Source: Cliona cf. orientalis (lineage: Eukaryota > Porifera > Demospongiae > Clionaida > Clionaidae). From it: a stretch of 64,000 nt of DNA. Below the pieces are notes generated by a model. That model searched no databases. It saw only the letters and a list, made by a program, of their open reading frames with translations, and was not told the DNA's origin. Positions 11,963 through 23,650 of the stretch are shown piece after piece; the stretch's first letter is position 1, and each line of letters begins with the position of its first letter. The DNA lies in assembly GCA_963930775.1 (NCBI GenBank), contig OZ005698.1, positions 2,920,501-2,984,500 on the forward strand, read 5' to 3'. Position numbers and translations under genes: made by a program.

Positions 11963-12811
11963 TACAGAAGGTATACTATTATAGGCACCAATATGTACCT
12001 CCCTTTCAGGGGTGGAATGTTTACTTTGTGCGAAAGTGAGTAAGACATACCACACATTAAATTATGTTAAGCTTCAAAATTTGGTAATCGTGTTATTTTG
12101 AAGCCAGGAAATTATAGTATGAAATAACAATAGGTTGACAGAGATATAATAGACTGAGTAGCTACGTATATGAAACAAAATTCAAACTAGTAATATAGCC
12201 GAACATGTCAGTGAATAAAATATTTATCAATTTTCATTAACGGTGACTTCATTCTGTTGAAGAATATCCTGCATATTAATATGATATAGTGGGACCAACC
12301 TGATTATAATTATGTCCTCGGTAGCAATTTACTTTAATTTTTGTGGTTATTAGGCAATCATGATGTAATCTACAAGAAAATTATGCAAAATTCAGGGCCT
12401 TGATGGAGCCTTTCTGAGACTTGAAATTTGAATATGCATGTAGAGTATCTTTGTGCGTGTATCCAGTAAATATCTTACAAACAGTGTATCCAGTAAATAT
12501 CTTACAAACAGTGTGTTGCCTTCTCTGACGAGCAGAGATGGCCAAACTTCATGCGTTCTCTAGTCTAAGGCTGACGTAATCCCATGGATATGCATATAGC
12601 ACAAAATTTTCGCTGGATAAAAATGTCGCTCAATGCTCATGCTTTGTATTGGCACAAAAATTTCGCTGAATTTAATTTCACCTGCAGCGCGAGTATAGCT
12701 CACCAGGAAGTAGTGGGTGGAGCTCTCGAATGAACACGCCACGCCCGAATATCTGGTACCATATTCGCACGCGCGCGATCCTCATCACGATCGATCTCCG
12801 GAGGTGTAGCA
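11963..12811. other. Intergenic, contains a dispersed repeat
   Basis: No coding sequence recognised. Sequence at about 12360-12530 (around CAGGGCCT and GGAGCCTTTCTGA) is repeated at about 50775-50930, and a 34-bp unit (ATCCAGTAAATATCTTACAA core) is tandemly duplicated at about 12460-12513. The last 200 bp precede the HIRAN-like ORF and may contain its promoter. Confidence 0.5.
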
Positions 12812-13111
12812 ATGGAGACACAAGAAATCGAGTGTTGCATTCGTGGCTACCATGTTTACCAAGATATTTGGGAGGCTGCTGTTGATGTAGAGTTAGTATG
12901 TTGGCCTGAGCGAAGCAATGCCCATGACCGGTATGCTGTGGCTGTGATGAAGAATGATTTAGTGGTTGGCCATCTTCCCAGCAAATTTTCACATTTGTAC
13001 ACACTGTTTATGAGGAGAGGTGGTGTCATTCTATGCCACGTGACAGGCAGACGGCGATACTCCAGTGACTTACCACAAGGAGGACTAGGATACCATGTGT
13101 ATTGCTTCTGA
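12812..13111 (+). CDS. HIRAN-domain-like small protein
   Basis: 99-aa intact ORF. It contains RGYHVYQDIWEAAV, then DRYAVAVMKNDLVVGHLP, and ends with GGVILCHVTGRRRYSSDLPQ. This is the HIRAN-like fold layout, a beta-rich domain known from HLTF/Rad5 helicases for binding 3' DNA ends and found as stand-alone ORFs in many invertebrate and fish repeats. It lies 180 bp from, and divergent to, the pogo-like transposase at 13294-14808, so it may be an accessory ORF of the same mobile element rather than a host gene. No intron visible. Function beyond DNA-end binding is inference. Confidence 0.72.
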   Translation: METQEIECCIRGYHVYQDIWEAAVDVELVCWPERSNAHDRYAVAVMKNDLVVGHLPSKFSHLYTLFMRRGGVILCHVTGRRRYSSDLPQGGLGYHVYCF

Positions 13112-13293
13112 AGGGATCATCTAAGGAGCTGAACAAGTTGAAAAAACGAAAACGTATTTGTACTTAGTGTGTTCATTTTGTGCTGCATTATTACCATATC
13201 ATTCAATTAAAAATGCTGCACAATGATGAGATGAATCAGTAAAACATGATGAGGTATATGTAGCTAGTGAGTTTAGTCAGAATACTTTTGACA

Positions 13294-14808
13294 TCAGGAG
13301 TTGATCTCGATCACTTCGTCGGATGAGCTGATCACAGTAGTATCAGTGGAGTTGATAGCTGTCACTGTTTCGAGAGAGTCATTAGCTGTCACTGTTTTGT
13401 TGGTGGAGTCGACAGCTTCTTGAATACCTGCCTTCCGAAAACCATTGACGATGAGTCCTGGGTTGTCCTGAAGGTACTCGTGCATTTGGACCAGCCATTT
13501 CGCTCCAACAGTTTTCAATACCACACCTGTGAGGTTAACTAGTTCTATCAGCTGCTGCTCCACATCAGTGTTATCTCAAAGCTGTTCAGCTACCTTCTCC
13601 GAGTACCACTCATTGAACTTTTGCCGAATAAAGTCTTTGGCTGCCTTGTTGACGCTTTTGTCCATTGGTTGTAAGCGATCGGTGCAATTTGCTGGAAGCC
13701 TGACTGAATGGACATTGTGATCCTCGAGTAGGTGTAGGATATCTTCTGTGATCTGGCCTTTGAAATTGTCAAAAATTGCTAAGGCAGGATAGTCGTCACC
13801 TAGGTCATAGCTGGCTCTTATCCTGTCAATGTAGGGGAACAGAACATGATTGAGGTAATCCTTCATTGTCTCCTCTGTAGACCAATGGTTGGGTGAATGT
13901 GTGATGTGCCAATCTTCGGGGAAATTGTACTTTGGATGGCATCTCTCGGTCTTCCCTTGATAAACAAGCTGCAAGGGTAGGAAATCACCACAGAGTGTAC
14001 CACAAAATACGGCAATTATCATACGTTTGTCATTCAAGCCTATGATTTCAACACGCCTGGCTCCTCTCTGCTCCATGGTCCAAGATGATGAGGGAATGAG
14101 GTTGAGACCAGTTTGATCCCAGTTTAGAATTAGCTCAGGTGGTATCTCATCCATGATCACTATTGTCGATACCTGCTCCAAAAATGATGCTTTCAGCTCT
14201 TCAAAGTTCTCAACAAGATTTTTGCTCTTGCTTGTTGTTCCCCTTCTCTTCACATACCCCATCCGTCCCAGCAAACCTTTGGCCCAGGCTTTGGTTAGGT
14301 CGACATGTCCACCATTTTCGACTAGCATAGTCCTGTTTAGTTTCAATATGATACCTCTAGCAGCACCCATAGCAATGGCCGTGTTCACCGCTCTGCCAGA
14401 CTCCCGAATCGCTCCCAGATACAGCTGTACCTTTCGCTCGAACTCCTCCCCTAACAGTAGAGGGCGACCGCGCTTCTTGGTAGGCAGGCTGGTGACAGTG
14501 AGATCATCTTCCTCAGCTCTTCGTTTCCGATTCCGCTCCCGAAGGCACGCTTTCTTGAATCCACGAATAGTGCTTGGGTTGATATTCCTTCCTAGCTCAA
14601 GGGAGAAGTGCCTCACCGCTGCGTGGATCCCATTTTCGCTCGAATATTTCCCCATCTTAATCTTCATTTTCTCATCGTACTTAATGTACATCCCTCGCTT
14701 CTTACTTCCCTTAGTGTTCGCTTGCTGCACGCTGTTCACAGCAGTGTTGGCCTCTGCAATGGCGGAAGGAGATAGCTCCGCCGATAGGGGTCTGGAGGGA
14801 TCGGGCAA
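13294..14808 (-). pseudogene. pogo/Tigger-like DDE transposase, one in-frame stop
   Basis: An uninterrupted 410-codon frame from ATG 14808 to a TGA at 13576-13578, after which the same frame stays open to 13294. One stop therefore separates about 410 residues from a C-terminal tail of about 94. The N-terminal half is basic and helical (DNA-binding, with KKRGRP AT-hook-like). The catalytic triad is visible: LNWDQTGL, then AIFDNFKGQ, then DRLQPMDKSVNK, the DDD arrangement of pogo/Tigger (CENP-B-like) transposases. The truncated product still holds all three catalytic residues. Terminal inverted repeats were not resolved; the right end may lie near 15079. Confidence 0.85.
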
Positions 14809-15076
14809 AACCCGAGGAGCAACGTGGAAGTAGAGTAGGATAGTAGCGACATCAAGCTAGACTGCAGATTGAGAAAGATGAGGTTTGAATACCAGCTGAT
14901 TGTCGATCGTGAGGCACTACTAGTATAGCTTGGCAGCCACATGAAAAAACCTGTGCGTGTAAAAATTTCAGCGTGAAAAAATTTTCACTGGGTAAAATAA
15001 TTCGCCGAAAAAATTTTCGCCCACGACACGCCTGGGCAAAAAAGGCGAAAATTTTCTACAGGCGAAAATTTCCGGC

Positions 15077-15210
15077 TATACGGTAGTAACCGCACTCTCA
15101 CGAAGGAGGGCCCATGGACAGTGCACCTTATACTGGGAGATGGGCCGATATTTGAAGTATCAGCATCGAATTTAGATACGAAAGAGCGTCCAGGTAAATT
15201 ATCTTAATAA
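15077..15210. repeat. Dispersed repeat shared with 53.25-53.39 kb
   Basis: Contains GGAGGGCCCATGG, GTGCACCTTA and AAAGAGCGTCCAGGTAA in the same order as the reverse complement of 53250-53393. Its outer edge abuts TACGGTA. No coding content. Confidence 0.6.
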
Positions 15211-16410
15211 TTCAAATAGTAGCAGCACGGTTATGAATCGAGAGCGAGGGCGGCTGGCTATTGGGCCAATTAGCTAATACTTCACCATACCATAGGACGG
15301 GTTTTAATTGTGTAGTTTAATGATTGCGTTCTAGTCAAGTCAGGCCAAATTGCGAATCCAATAATGGCGATGGACGACCCCGTACCGTACCGTAGTAAAC
15401 GTGCACGTTTGTTTGCGAATCTGTTAATTGCGAAAAGTAGAAAAACTCGCAATTCGCAATTAATAGATACTCGCAATTAAAATCCGACCTACTGTTTTTT
15501 GTTGATGGCATGTTGTATTAAATGGGCGTGGTTACAATCGCTAGCCGTGCACGATCACTGATTTGTACTGAAACACAGCATAAAGCTCGTTAGGCTTAGT
15601 ATTACGGCTGCTTGGCAGGTTACTTATTGATTTTATATAGACTATTCAAAGTTCAGTCCTCATAAACCAGTCATTAATTCTCGCCGCAGAGCGTAGGCGG
15701 AGGGGTTACTGCAATTGTTCGGTGATTATTATCCGACTGTCAGTCGCAACCCTCCTATGCTAAATGGTAAGGGTTGTCTGAAAGAAAGTACGCATTCGAG
15801 GTATACCAGACATAAAGGAATAGTGGTCATGTTAAGTCCTGCCCATGCAGTAGTGTAGTAGTGTGCAGCTGTTGCCCATCTGTGTTTACATGGCTCTTAC
15901 CTCAATGCAGTGACAGTGTAAACAGGCAGTGGCTCTCAAGTGGATAATTCAGTTTGGGTAGTCACAGTTTGTATAGTGATATAGCCAGGTGCCTTCCCCC
16001 TACTTTCTAGATCATCCACTGACTCTGAAGAGACTTGAATAGTACCATAACCATGTTCAGATGCAGGGTATGTATGTAGCGGCGAGGGTTCTGTACTCGA
16101 GTGCATTCATTTGAGCTGCGTTTTCAAGGGTAGATACACATTCTGTGATTGAAGCTTTGAAACTTGTCACTATTGAGGTCAAGAGCCATTCTCAGACTCC
16201 CGATGATCCGAGTCTAGTCTGTGACTGAGGCACCAGCATCGATACACGATGTACATATACTGTGAATCCACTATAATGATGACCTTTACCACATACACCA
16301 TTTCCACTATTCAGCTACTGAGGACATAGTATCATATTATAATTATACTGATTCAGAAAAACCAAATTACTAGAGCGACATGTAGGCCATGGATGGGTAA
16401 GTAAGTTACA
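15211..16410. other. Intergenic stretch without recognised genes
   Basis: Short ORFs only, none with recognisable domains. A TTGCGAAT / AATTCGCAATTAA-rich segment at about 15400-15480 resembles decayed MITE sequence. Nothing else is supported. Confidence 0.5.
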
Positions 16411-16787
16411 CAGTCTAAACTATAAGACATACCATTTACTAGCAAAACAAATGTTTTCTTGCATACATGTATATGATTATACACACTGTGTGCGGGTATG
16501 CGCGATAATCTCGTATATAATATATGTCTGCATGTCTATAGATCGTTGTACTGCACCCTACTCAGGACAGAATGAATTTATCTCGTTTTCGAAGGCTTGT
16601 TTCTCGAAGTGCCTCGATATTCTTGGCCATACACAGCTGAAAACTGGTTCATCTCTACAACACTCATCTCGGCACACTTCCTTGGTATCAATGTTAAGCT
16701 CACCTCAGCTCTTCTTTTCAATGGTATAGATAGAATCATAGCTAACTCACACTAGAAGATACAGTTGTACATAGACATGCACTATTT

Positions 16788-16819
<32 letters not shown>

Positions 16820-16931
16820 CACAGGCATGGCATGCATATCATTAACCCCTATATTAGGCGCCATCAAACCGCATGTTGCCATTAAAATATATTATATGTG
16901 TATGGATTTCCAGTCATCTTACTGTAGACTG
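16411..16931. mobile_element. Nonautonomous DNA transposon copy, TACA duplication
   Basis: Ends CAGTCTAAACTATAAGAC and CATCTTACTGTAGACTG, flanked by TACA (16407-16410, 16932-16935). The interior is clearly homologous to 44980-45918 (GGACAGAATGAATTT, TTCGAAGGC, GCCATACACAGCTGAAAACTGG-like blocks) and includes a 30-nt poly(C) at 16791-16820. Confidence 0.85.
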
Positions 16932-17237
16932 TACATGTAAATAGAATGTGGCAGCTATAGCTGATTGATTATCAGATGGTAAGTCCAAGTAGCAAAGCTA
17001 AATCCTTTACCTTGGAGAGTATTGTTGGAGCTGGATGTACTGCTGCATAATATTAATTACATGATTGTCTGCGCTCGTTATCAAGACATCGATGTAGGTT
17101 GTGTTGTCATATTATGATCTATGTATGTAAGTTCCAATTTAATTATATTATTTATGCGAATCAATTAATTGTGAGCACTTAAAAACCCCGCAATTCACCT
17201 TTAGCTACATGTAATAAATCACTCAATGGCAGTTACT

Positions 17238-17886
17238 GTTACAGTATTTATTCGAATACTAGCCGTGGCTACTATTAATTTTAGCCTTGCTGGAGTGCAG
17301 CTACCAGACCATAAAATAACGGTCGGACACTGGTCAACTTCCGACCGATGTAGCTACTGGCACGGACAAATTGAGCTATACACGGTCAAAATATGGCCGG
17401 ACATATTGAATTTTGACGACCTTTACCGAATAACGTTCCATTCCATATCTGTTTGCTTAATAATTAGAGCACGCTAAACGTGTTGGCTACAGCTAGCTGT
17501 GTGCGTGTTGAAAGAGCTTGAGGAACTGAAGCTGAGGAAGGCTTAGTCGCTAAAGAGTGATGACTGGGACAAGTGGATATACTATTAGGCAGTGAATGAT
17601 CCATCTTCAATTTCTCCAGGTGGCATTGAGCAGTGTTCAGTTTGTAATGTTGATACTATTATGTAATGCATGTGTATGTCCGTGCATACTTGCATCTTCA
17701 TCAACCAAATCATGTAATGATTGGATAAATGTCCTACCATTCAATAAAAATTATTTTGTGGTCTGCCTACTAATTGAGGGCCGCTCATATTTGGGGCGGC
17801 TTTTATCAATTTTGCAGCGACATCCCTTGGTAACAATGATATGATAGACTAGTTTTCAGGGTTGATTTTTGAATATTCGATATAAA
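17238..17886. repeat. Left part of the element hosting the giant inverted repeat
   Basis: Begins near CAGTATTTATTCGAATACTAGCC, whose inverse recurs at 28950-28973. The segment 17761-17886 matches 45927-46060, and the sequence right of the giant element (28785 on) continues the same match to about 46170. These two parts therefore belong to one older repeat split by the insertion. Confidence 0.65.
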
Positions 17887-17950
17887 TAACAGTATCCATT
17901 TAAGATCCGGAATATTTTTTTTCCGGATTCTGTAAAAATTTACACTTTAA

Positions 17951-18660
17951 AGAACCGAGGGTGGCTTAGGATCTAAGCCACCCTCGGCTTAGGATCTAAG
18001 CCAGTACCATCAGCTTAGGATCTAAGCCACGCTCCGCTTAGGATCTAAGCCACCCTCCGCTTAGGATCTAAGCCAACCTGCGCTTAGCTTAGAATCTAAG
18101 CCAGTACCATCAGCTTAGGATCTAAGCCAATCTCCGCTTAGCTTAGAATCTAAGCCAGTACCATCAGCTTAGGATCTAAGCCAACCTCCGCTTAGCTTAG
18201 AATCTAAGCCAGTACCATCAGCTTAGAATCTAAGCCACCCTCCGCTTAGGATCTAAGCCAACCTCTGCTTAGGATCTAAGCCACACTTGGCTTAGGATCT
18301 AAGCCACTCTCCGCTTAGCCATTTTCAGCTTAGAATCTAAGCCAGTGCCATCAGCTTAGGATCTAAGCCGCCCTCGGCTTAGGATCTAAGCCAACCTCCG
18401 CTTAGCTTAGACTCTAAGCCAGTACCATCAGCTTAGGATCTAAGCCACCCTCCGCTTAGGATCTAAGCCAACCTTCACTTAGCTTAGAATCTAAGCCAGT
18501 ACCATCAGCTTAGGATCTAAGCCACCCTCCGCTTAGGATCTAAGCCACTCTCAATCCGCTTAGCCATTTTCAGCTTAGAATCTAAGCCAGTGCCATCAGC
18601 TTAGGATCTAAGCCACCCTCAGCGTAGAATCTAAGCCAACCTCTGCTTAGAATTAAATCA
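17951..18660. repeat. Left near-palindromic satellite array
   Basis: About 26 units of roughly 23-28 bp built on GGCTTAGGATCTAAGCC, itself a near-palindrome. Linkers alternate between CACCCTC, CAACCTC and AGTACCATCA types, giving a higher-order pattern. From about 18665 to 18890 scattered inverted units follow. Confidence 0.9.
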
Positions 18661-18890
18661 TGATTGGCTTAGATCCTAAGCAGAGGGTAACTTAGATCCT
18701 ATTTATGGCGCTGGCTTGATGGTGGCTTAGATCCTAAGCCGAGGTTGGCTTAGATCCTAAGCTGATGGCTCTGGCTTAGATTTTAAGCTCAGAATAGCGC
18801 TACATGTAAGTGGAGAGTGGCTCAGATCCTTTTACAGCTTAGGATCTAAGCCGCCACTGATGTTGGCACAATAGCTTATCTTATAAGCCA

Positions 18891-21800
18891 CAAACTACTT
18901 GAGCATAACCACTTTGCCTACTTGAGATACAAGCCACGTGGTCAGCAGCTCACCACCAAGACCATTAAACTATTATTATTCGTGTTTGTGAGACAATTTT
19001 GTCACAAATCATCTTGTTTCAATCCATTTTTTTGTTCATTTGCATTTATTATGATAATATTAAATATTTTCAAGTTATGTTGTATTAAACATACACATAT
19101 TTTGGTACGTTTTAATAATTAAATCCCCTTTCTTAAAATCAGTCCAGTACAGCTAGTACACACCTTTGTTATGGTAACTTTTTGGTCTCATTTATACACC
19201 CAACACTTTCTAGGTAACAAAATTATACCAGTACCTTTGTTTTTGTGTCTATATTCATAATCTAGAGTGGTGTAAACAGTAGACATGGCATTGGTGACTT
19301 CTGTGTCTGTGTATTCTAAATTTCTATGTACGTACATATACGTACATTCACAGTAATCGGTACAATTTTTATAGCTTTTTAGCCCTCAATTGTTCACACA
19401 TGATCTCTGAAGTTCCAAACTTGAACAGTACCTTTATCTTGATGTTAACAATCATAATTCTAAGTTTCATTGACTGGCGATGTGGTTGAAGCATGTTCTG
19501 CACATGCAAGTATGAGAATTCATGTGCACATGTATGTATATTATTCGGTAAAATTTTCGTAGTTTTTTAGCTCTCAATTCCACATACAACATCTCTGGAG
19601 TACAAGACTTGACCAGTAGCTTTGTTCTTGTGTCTATAATTATAATCTAGAGTGGTGTAAACAGTGGACATGGTATTGGTGACTTCTGTGTGTGTGAGGA
19701 TGAGCATTTTGTGTGTATACTACGTCTTCATATTAATCGGTACTACACGTACACATATTGTAGCTTTTTGGTTTCACTTGTACACCCCACACTTTCTAGG
19801 TACCAAAACCATACCAGTACATTTGTTCTTGTGTCTATAACCTTAATCTAGAGTGGTGTAAACAGTGGATATGACATTGGTGACTTCTGTGTGTGTGAGG
19901 ATGAGCATTTGTGTACATACTTCATGTTTACTTAATTGATACCGTACACATCTTGTAGCTTTCTTGGTCTCATTTGTACACCCTACTTTTTCTAGGTACC
20001 AAAATCAGATCAGTACATTTGTTTTTGTGTCTATATTCATAATCTAGAGTGGTGTAAACAGTGGACATGGTATTGGTGACTTCTGTGTGTGTGAGGATGA
20101 GCATTTTATGTGTACTTCATGTTAATCGATACTGTACACATGCATCTCGTAGCTTTCTTGGCCTCATTTGTACACTCCACACTTTCTAAGTGCCAAGGTC
20201 AGACCAGTACTTTTGTTCTTGTGTCTATATTCATAATCTAGAGTGGTGTAAACAGTGGACATGGTACTGGTGACTTCTTTGTATGTATTCTAAGAATTTT
20301 CTATGCAATCTGCAGCTACATGTAGTACGTATATACACATTTCTTGCTTTTGAGCTCTAAATTCTTCACACGACATCCCAAAAGTTCCAAATTTGATCAG
20401 TAACTCTATCTCAATGTTAACAATCATATTTCTAAGTTTCGTCGACTGGCGATGTGGTTGAGGAATGTTCTGCATATGTGAGTATGAGAATATCCTGTGC
20501 ATATGCATTCACAGTAATGGGTGCAATTTTTAGAGATTTTTAGCTCTCAATTCCACATGCAATATCTCTGGAGTACCAGACTTGATCAGTACCTTTGTTC
20601 TTGTGTCTATAACCATAATCTAGAGTGGTGTAAACAGTAGACATGGTACATTAGTGACTTTTGAGTGTGTGAGGATGAGTATTTTGTGTGTACTTCATGT
20701 CAATCGGTACTGTGCATATCTTGTAGCTTTCTTGGTCTCGTTTGTACACTCCACACTTTCTAGGTACTAGTACCTTTCTTCTTGTGTCTATAACCTTAAT
20801 CTAGAATGGTGTAAACAGTGTACATGATATTGGTGACTTACTCTGCGTGTGTATTCTAAGAATTTTCCATGACATTGTGTGTACACACATTCACAGTAAC
20901 CAAAATACAACTTTCATAGCTTTTTAGCTCTTAATTCTTTCAACATCATCTCTAAACTTCAAACTTGAACAGTACCTTTGTCTTGATGTTAACAATCATA
21001 CTTGTGAGTTTCGTTGACTCGTGATGTGATTGAGGTATGTTCTGTACATGTGAGTATGAGAATATCCTGTGCACATGCAATCACAGTAATCGGTACAATT
21101 TTTATAGCTTTTTAGCTCTCAATTCCACATACAACATCTCTGGAGTGCCAGACTTGATCAGTATCTTTATTTTGATGTCTTTTATCATAACCTAGAGTGG
21201 TGTAAACAGTAGGCATGGCATTGGTGACTTTTGTGTTTGTGAGGATGAGCATTATTTTAGTGTGTACTTCATGTCAATTGATGCTGTACACATCTTGTAG
21301 CTTTTTTGGTCTAATTTGTACACCCCACACTTTCCTAGTATCAAAACCAGACCACTACCTTTATTTTGATGTCTATATTCATAATCTATAGTGGTGTAAA
21401 CATTGGACATGGTATTGGTGACTTCTGTGTGTGTGAAGATGAGCATTTTGTGTGTACTTCATGTCAATCGATACCGTACACATCTTGTAGCTTTTTTGGT
21501 CAAATTTGTACACCCCACACTTTCCTAGTATCAAAACCAGATCAGTACCTTTATTTTGATGTCTATATTCATAATCTATAGTGGTGTAAACAGTGGGCAT
21601 GGTATTGGTAACTTACTCTGCGTGTGTATTCTAAGTTTCCATATTATGTGCATACATCAGTATTTGGTACAATTTTCAAAGCTTTTAAGCTCTATATTCT
21701 TCACACATCATCTCTGAAGTTCCAAACTTGATCAGTACCATTGATTTGATGTTAATAATCATATTTCTGACTTTCGTTAACTAGCGATGTGGTTGAAGCG

Positions 21801-22850
21801 TGTTATGCACATGTGAGTATGAGAATTACCTATAGCACATGCATGCATTCACAGTTACTGTAATCGATGCAATTTTAGTAGCTTTTTAGCTCTCAATTCC
21901 ACATACAACATCTCTGGAGTACCAGACTTGATTAGTACCTTTGTTCTTGTGTCTATAACCTTAATCTAGGGTGGTATAAACAGTGTACATGATATTGGTG
22001 ACTTCTGTGTGTGTGAGGATGAGCATTTTGTGTGTACTTCATATTAATCGATACTATACACATCTTGTAGCTCTCTTGGTCTCATTTGTGCACCCCATAC
22101 TTTTTAAGCATTTAAACCATACAAGTAACTTTGTTTTGATGTCTATATTCATAATCTAGGGTGGTATAAACAGTAGACATTGTATTGGTTACTTCTGTGT
22201 GTGAGAGGATGAGCATCTTGTAGCTTTCTTATGGTCTCATTTGTACACCCCACACTTTTTAGGTACCAATGCAATACCAGTACCTTTATTCTTGTATCTA
22301 TATTCATAATCTAGAGTGGTGTAAACAGTGGACATGACATTGGTGACTTCTGTGTGTATGTATTCTAAGAATTTTCCATGTGTACACACATTCACAGTAA
22401 TCCTACAATTTTTGTAGCTCTTTAGCTCTCAATTCTTCACACAACATCCCTGAAGTTCCAAACTTGATCAGTATCTTTATTTTAATGTTAATCATCTTAT
22501 TATTTCTGAGTTTCATTGACTGGCGATGTGGTTGAGGCATGTTCTGCACATGTGAGTATGAGAGTTTCCTGTACACATGCATTCACAGTATAATTAGTAC
22601 AATTTTTATAGCTTTTTAGGTGTCAGTTCCACATACAACATCTCTGGAGCACCAGACTTGATCAGTAACTTTGGTGTTATGTCTATAACCATAGTCTAGA
22701 GTGGTGTAAACAGTAGACATGGCATTGGTGACTTCTGTGTGTGTGAGGATGAGTATTTTGTGTGTACTTCATATAATATTATTAATTGGTACTGTACACA
22801 TAATATTATCATTGTAGCTTTCTTAGTCTCATTTGTACACGCCACATTTT
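18891..22850. repeat. Left arm of complex tandem repeats
   Basis: Repeating units of roughly 200 bp contain AGAGTGGTGTAAACAGT, GGTGACTTCTGTGTGTGTG, AGGATGAGCATTTT and ACACCCCACACTTTCTAGG. A second unit type, containing TTTTTAGCTCTCAATTC and CATGTGAGTATGAGAAT, is interspersed. The same units occur reversed at 23651-27560. Confidence 0.9.
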
Positions 22851-23650
22851 TACTTTACCTCTGTATGTGCTCACATGTTGTGCTAAATAGGCTGTGAGAG
22901 AGGATGTTTCCAATTAAGCTATGAAGTGCGTGCACGTGTGTGTGAGTGTGTTTGTGTGTGTGTGTGTGACGTGAGTGGGTTTGGGTTTGGGTTGAGTTTG
23001 GGTTGGCTTTGGGTTTGGGTTTGATTTAAGGTATGTACATGTACACACATACCTTACTTTCACACTCATATCATATGCATGTATATTACATGGCATGTGC
23101 TGTGCACATGCACATGTAATTCTGTCTATGGATACACTACATGTGTACATCTACACATGTATACATATTTACATGATCATGTAAACGATCAATGCCCTCT
23201 AATTAACACCTACATGTAACCAAAAGGTAGGCATACTAAGAAGTAAGTGATAGGGAAAATGAACCAGCCATAATAATAGCATGTATGGTGGTACTGAGCT
23301 AGTGATTGATAGTAGTTTTCCTCTGTGCAGTACTTCATAATTCCACAGAGCATATGCCCCTCTTAATACTATGATTATGATATTGTGGTCACCACAGAGT
23401 ACACATTGATGCACACACATGGTGTAGTTCAAGTGCCTTATACAATTAGGTGAAGTACACACTAGTAAAACCACATAATGTATAGATGCTCAATCACAAT
23501 AGTGTATGATCTAACGCTGGACCTACCATAATATTATTATAATAATACACGTATTATAATTTAAGGTTCAAAGATTTATTAATTTGATTTTGAGTTGTAT
23601 GAGGTTGCTTGTGTTTCCTATCTCGTAACATACTGACAAAAAAATTCTCC
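22851..23650. other. Unique centre of the inverted-repeat element
   Basis: Not part of the arms. Contains a GT-rich run (about 22928-22968), a degenerate GGGTTT tract (about 22975-23025) and otherwise anonymous sequence. The midpoint of the whole element (about 23335) falls here. No coding sequence supported. Confidence 0.7.

Noticed and set aside
14153-14833. 226-aa plus-strand ORF
   Set aside because: Antisense to the pogo-like transposase, which has clear catalytic motifs.
17226-17477. 83-aa ORF
   Set aside because: Composed of repeat sequence (left end of the split host element); no recognisable domain.
17951-18660. CRISPR-like appearance of regularly spaced GGCTTAGGATCTAAGCC repeats
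   Set aside because: Linkers between units are themselves repeated and only 6-11 bp long, the context is a eukaryotic genome, and the array is mirrored at the other end of a mobile element. It is a satellite.
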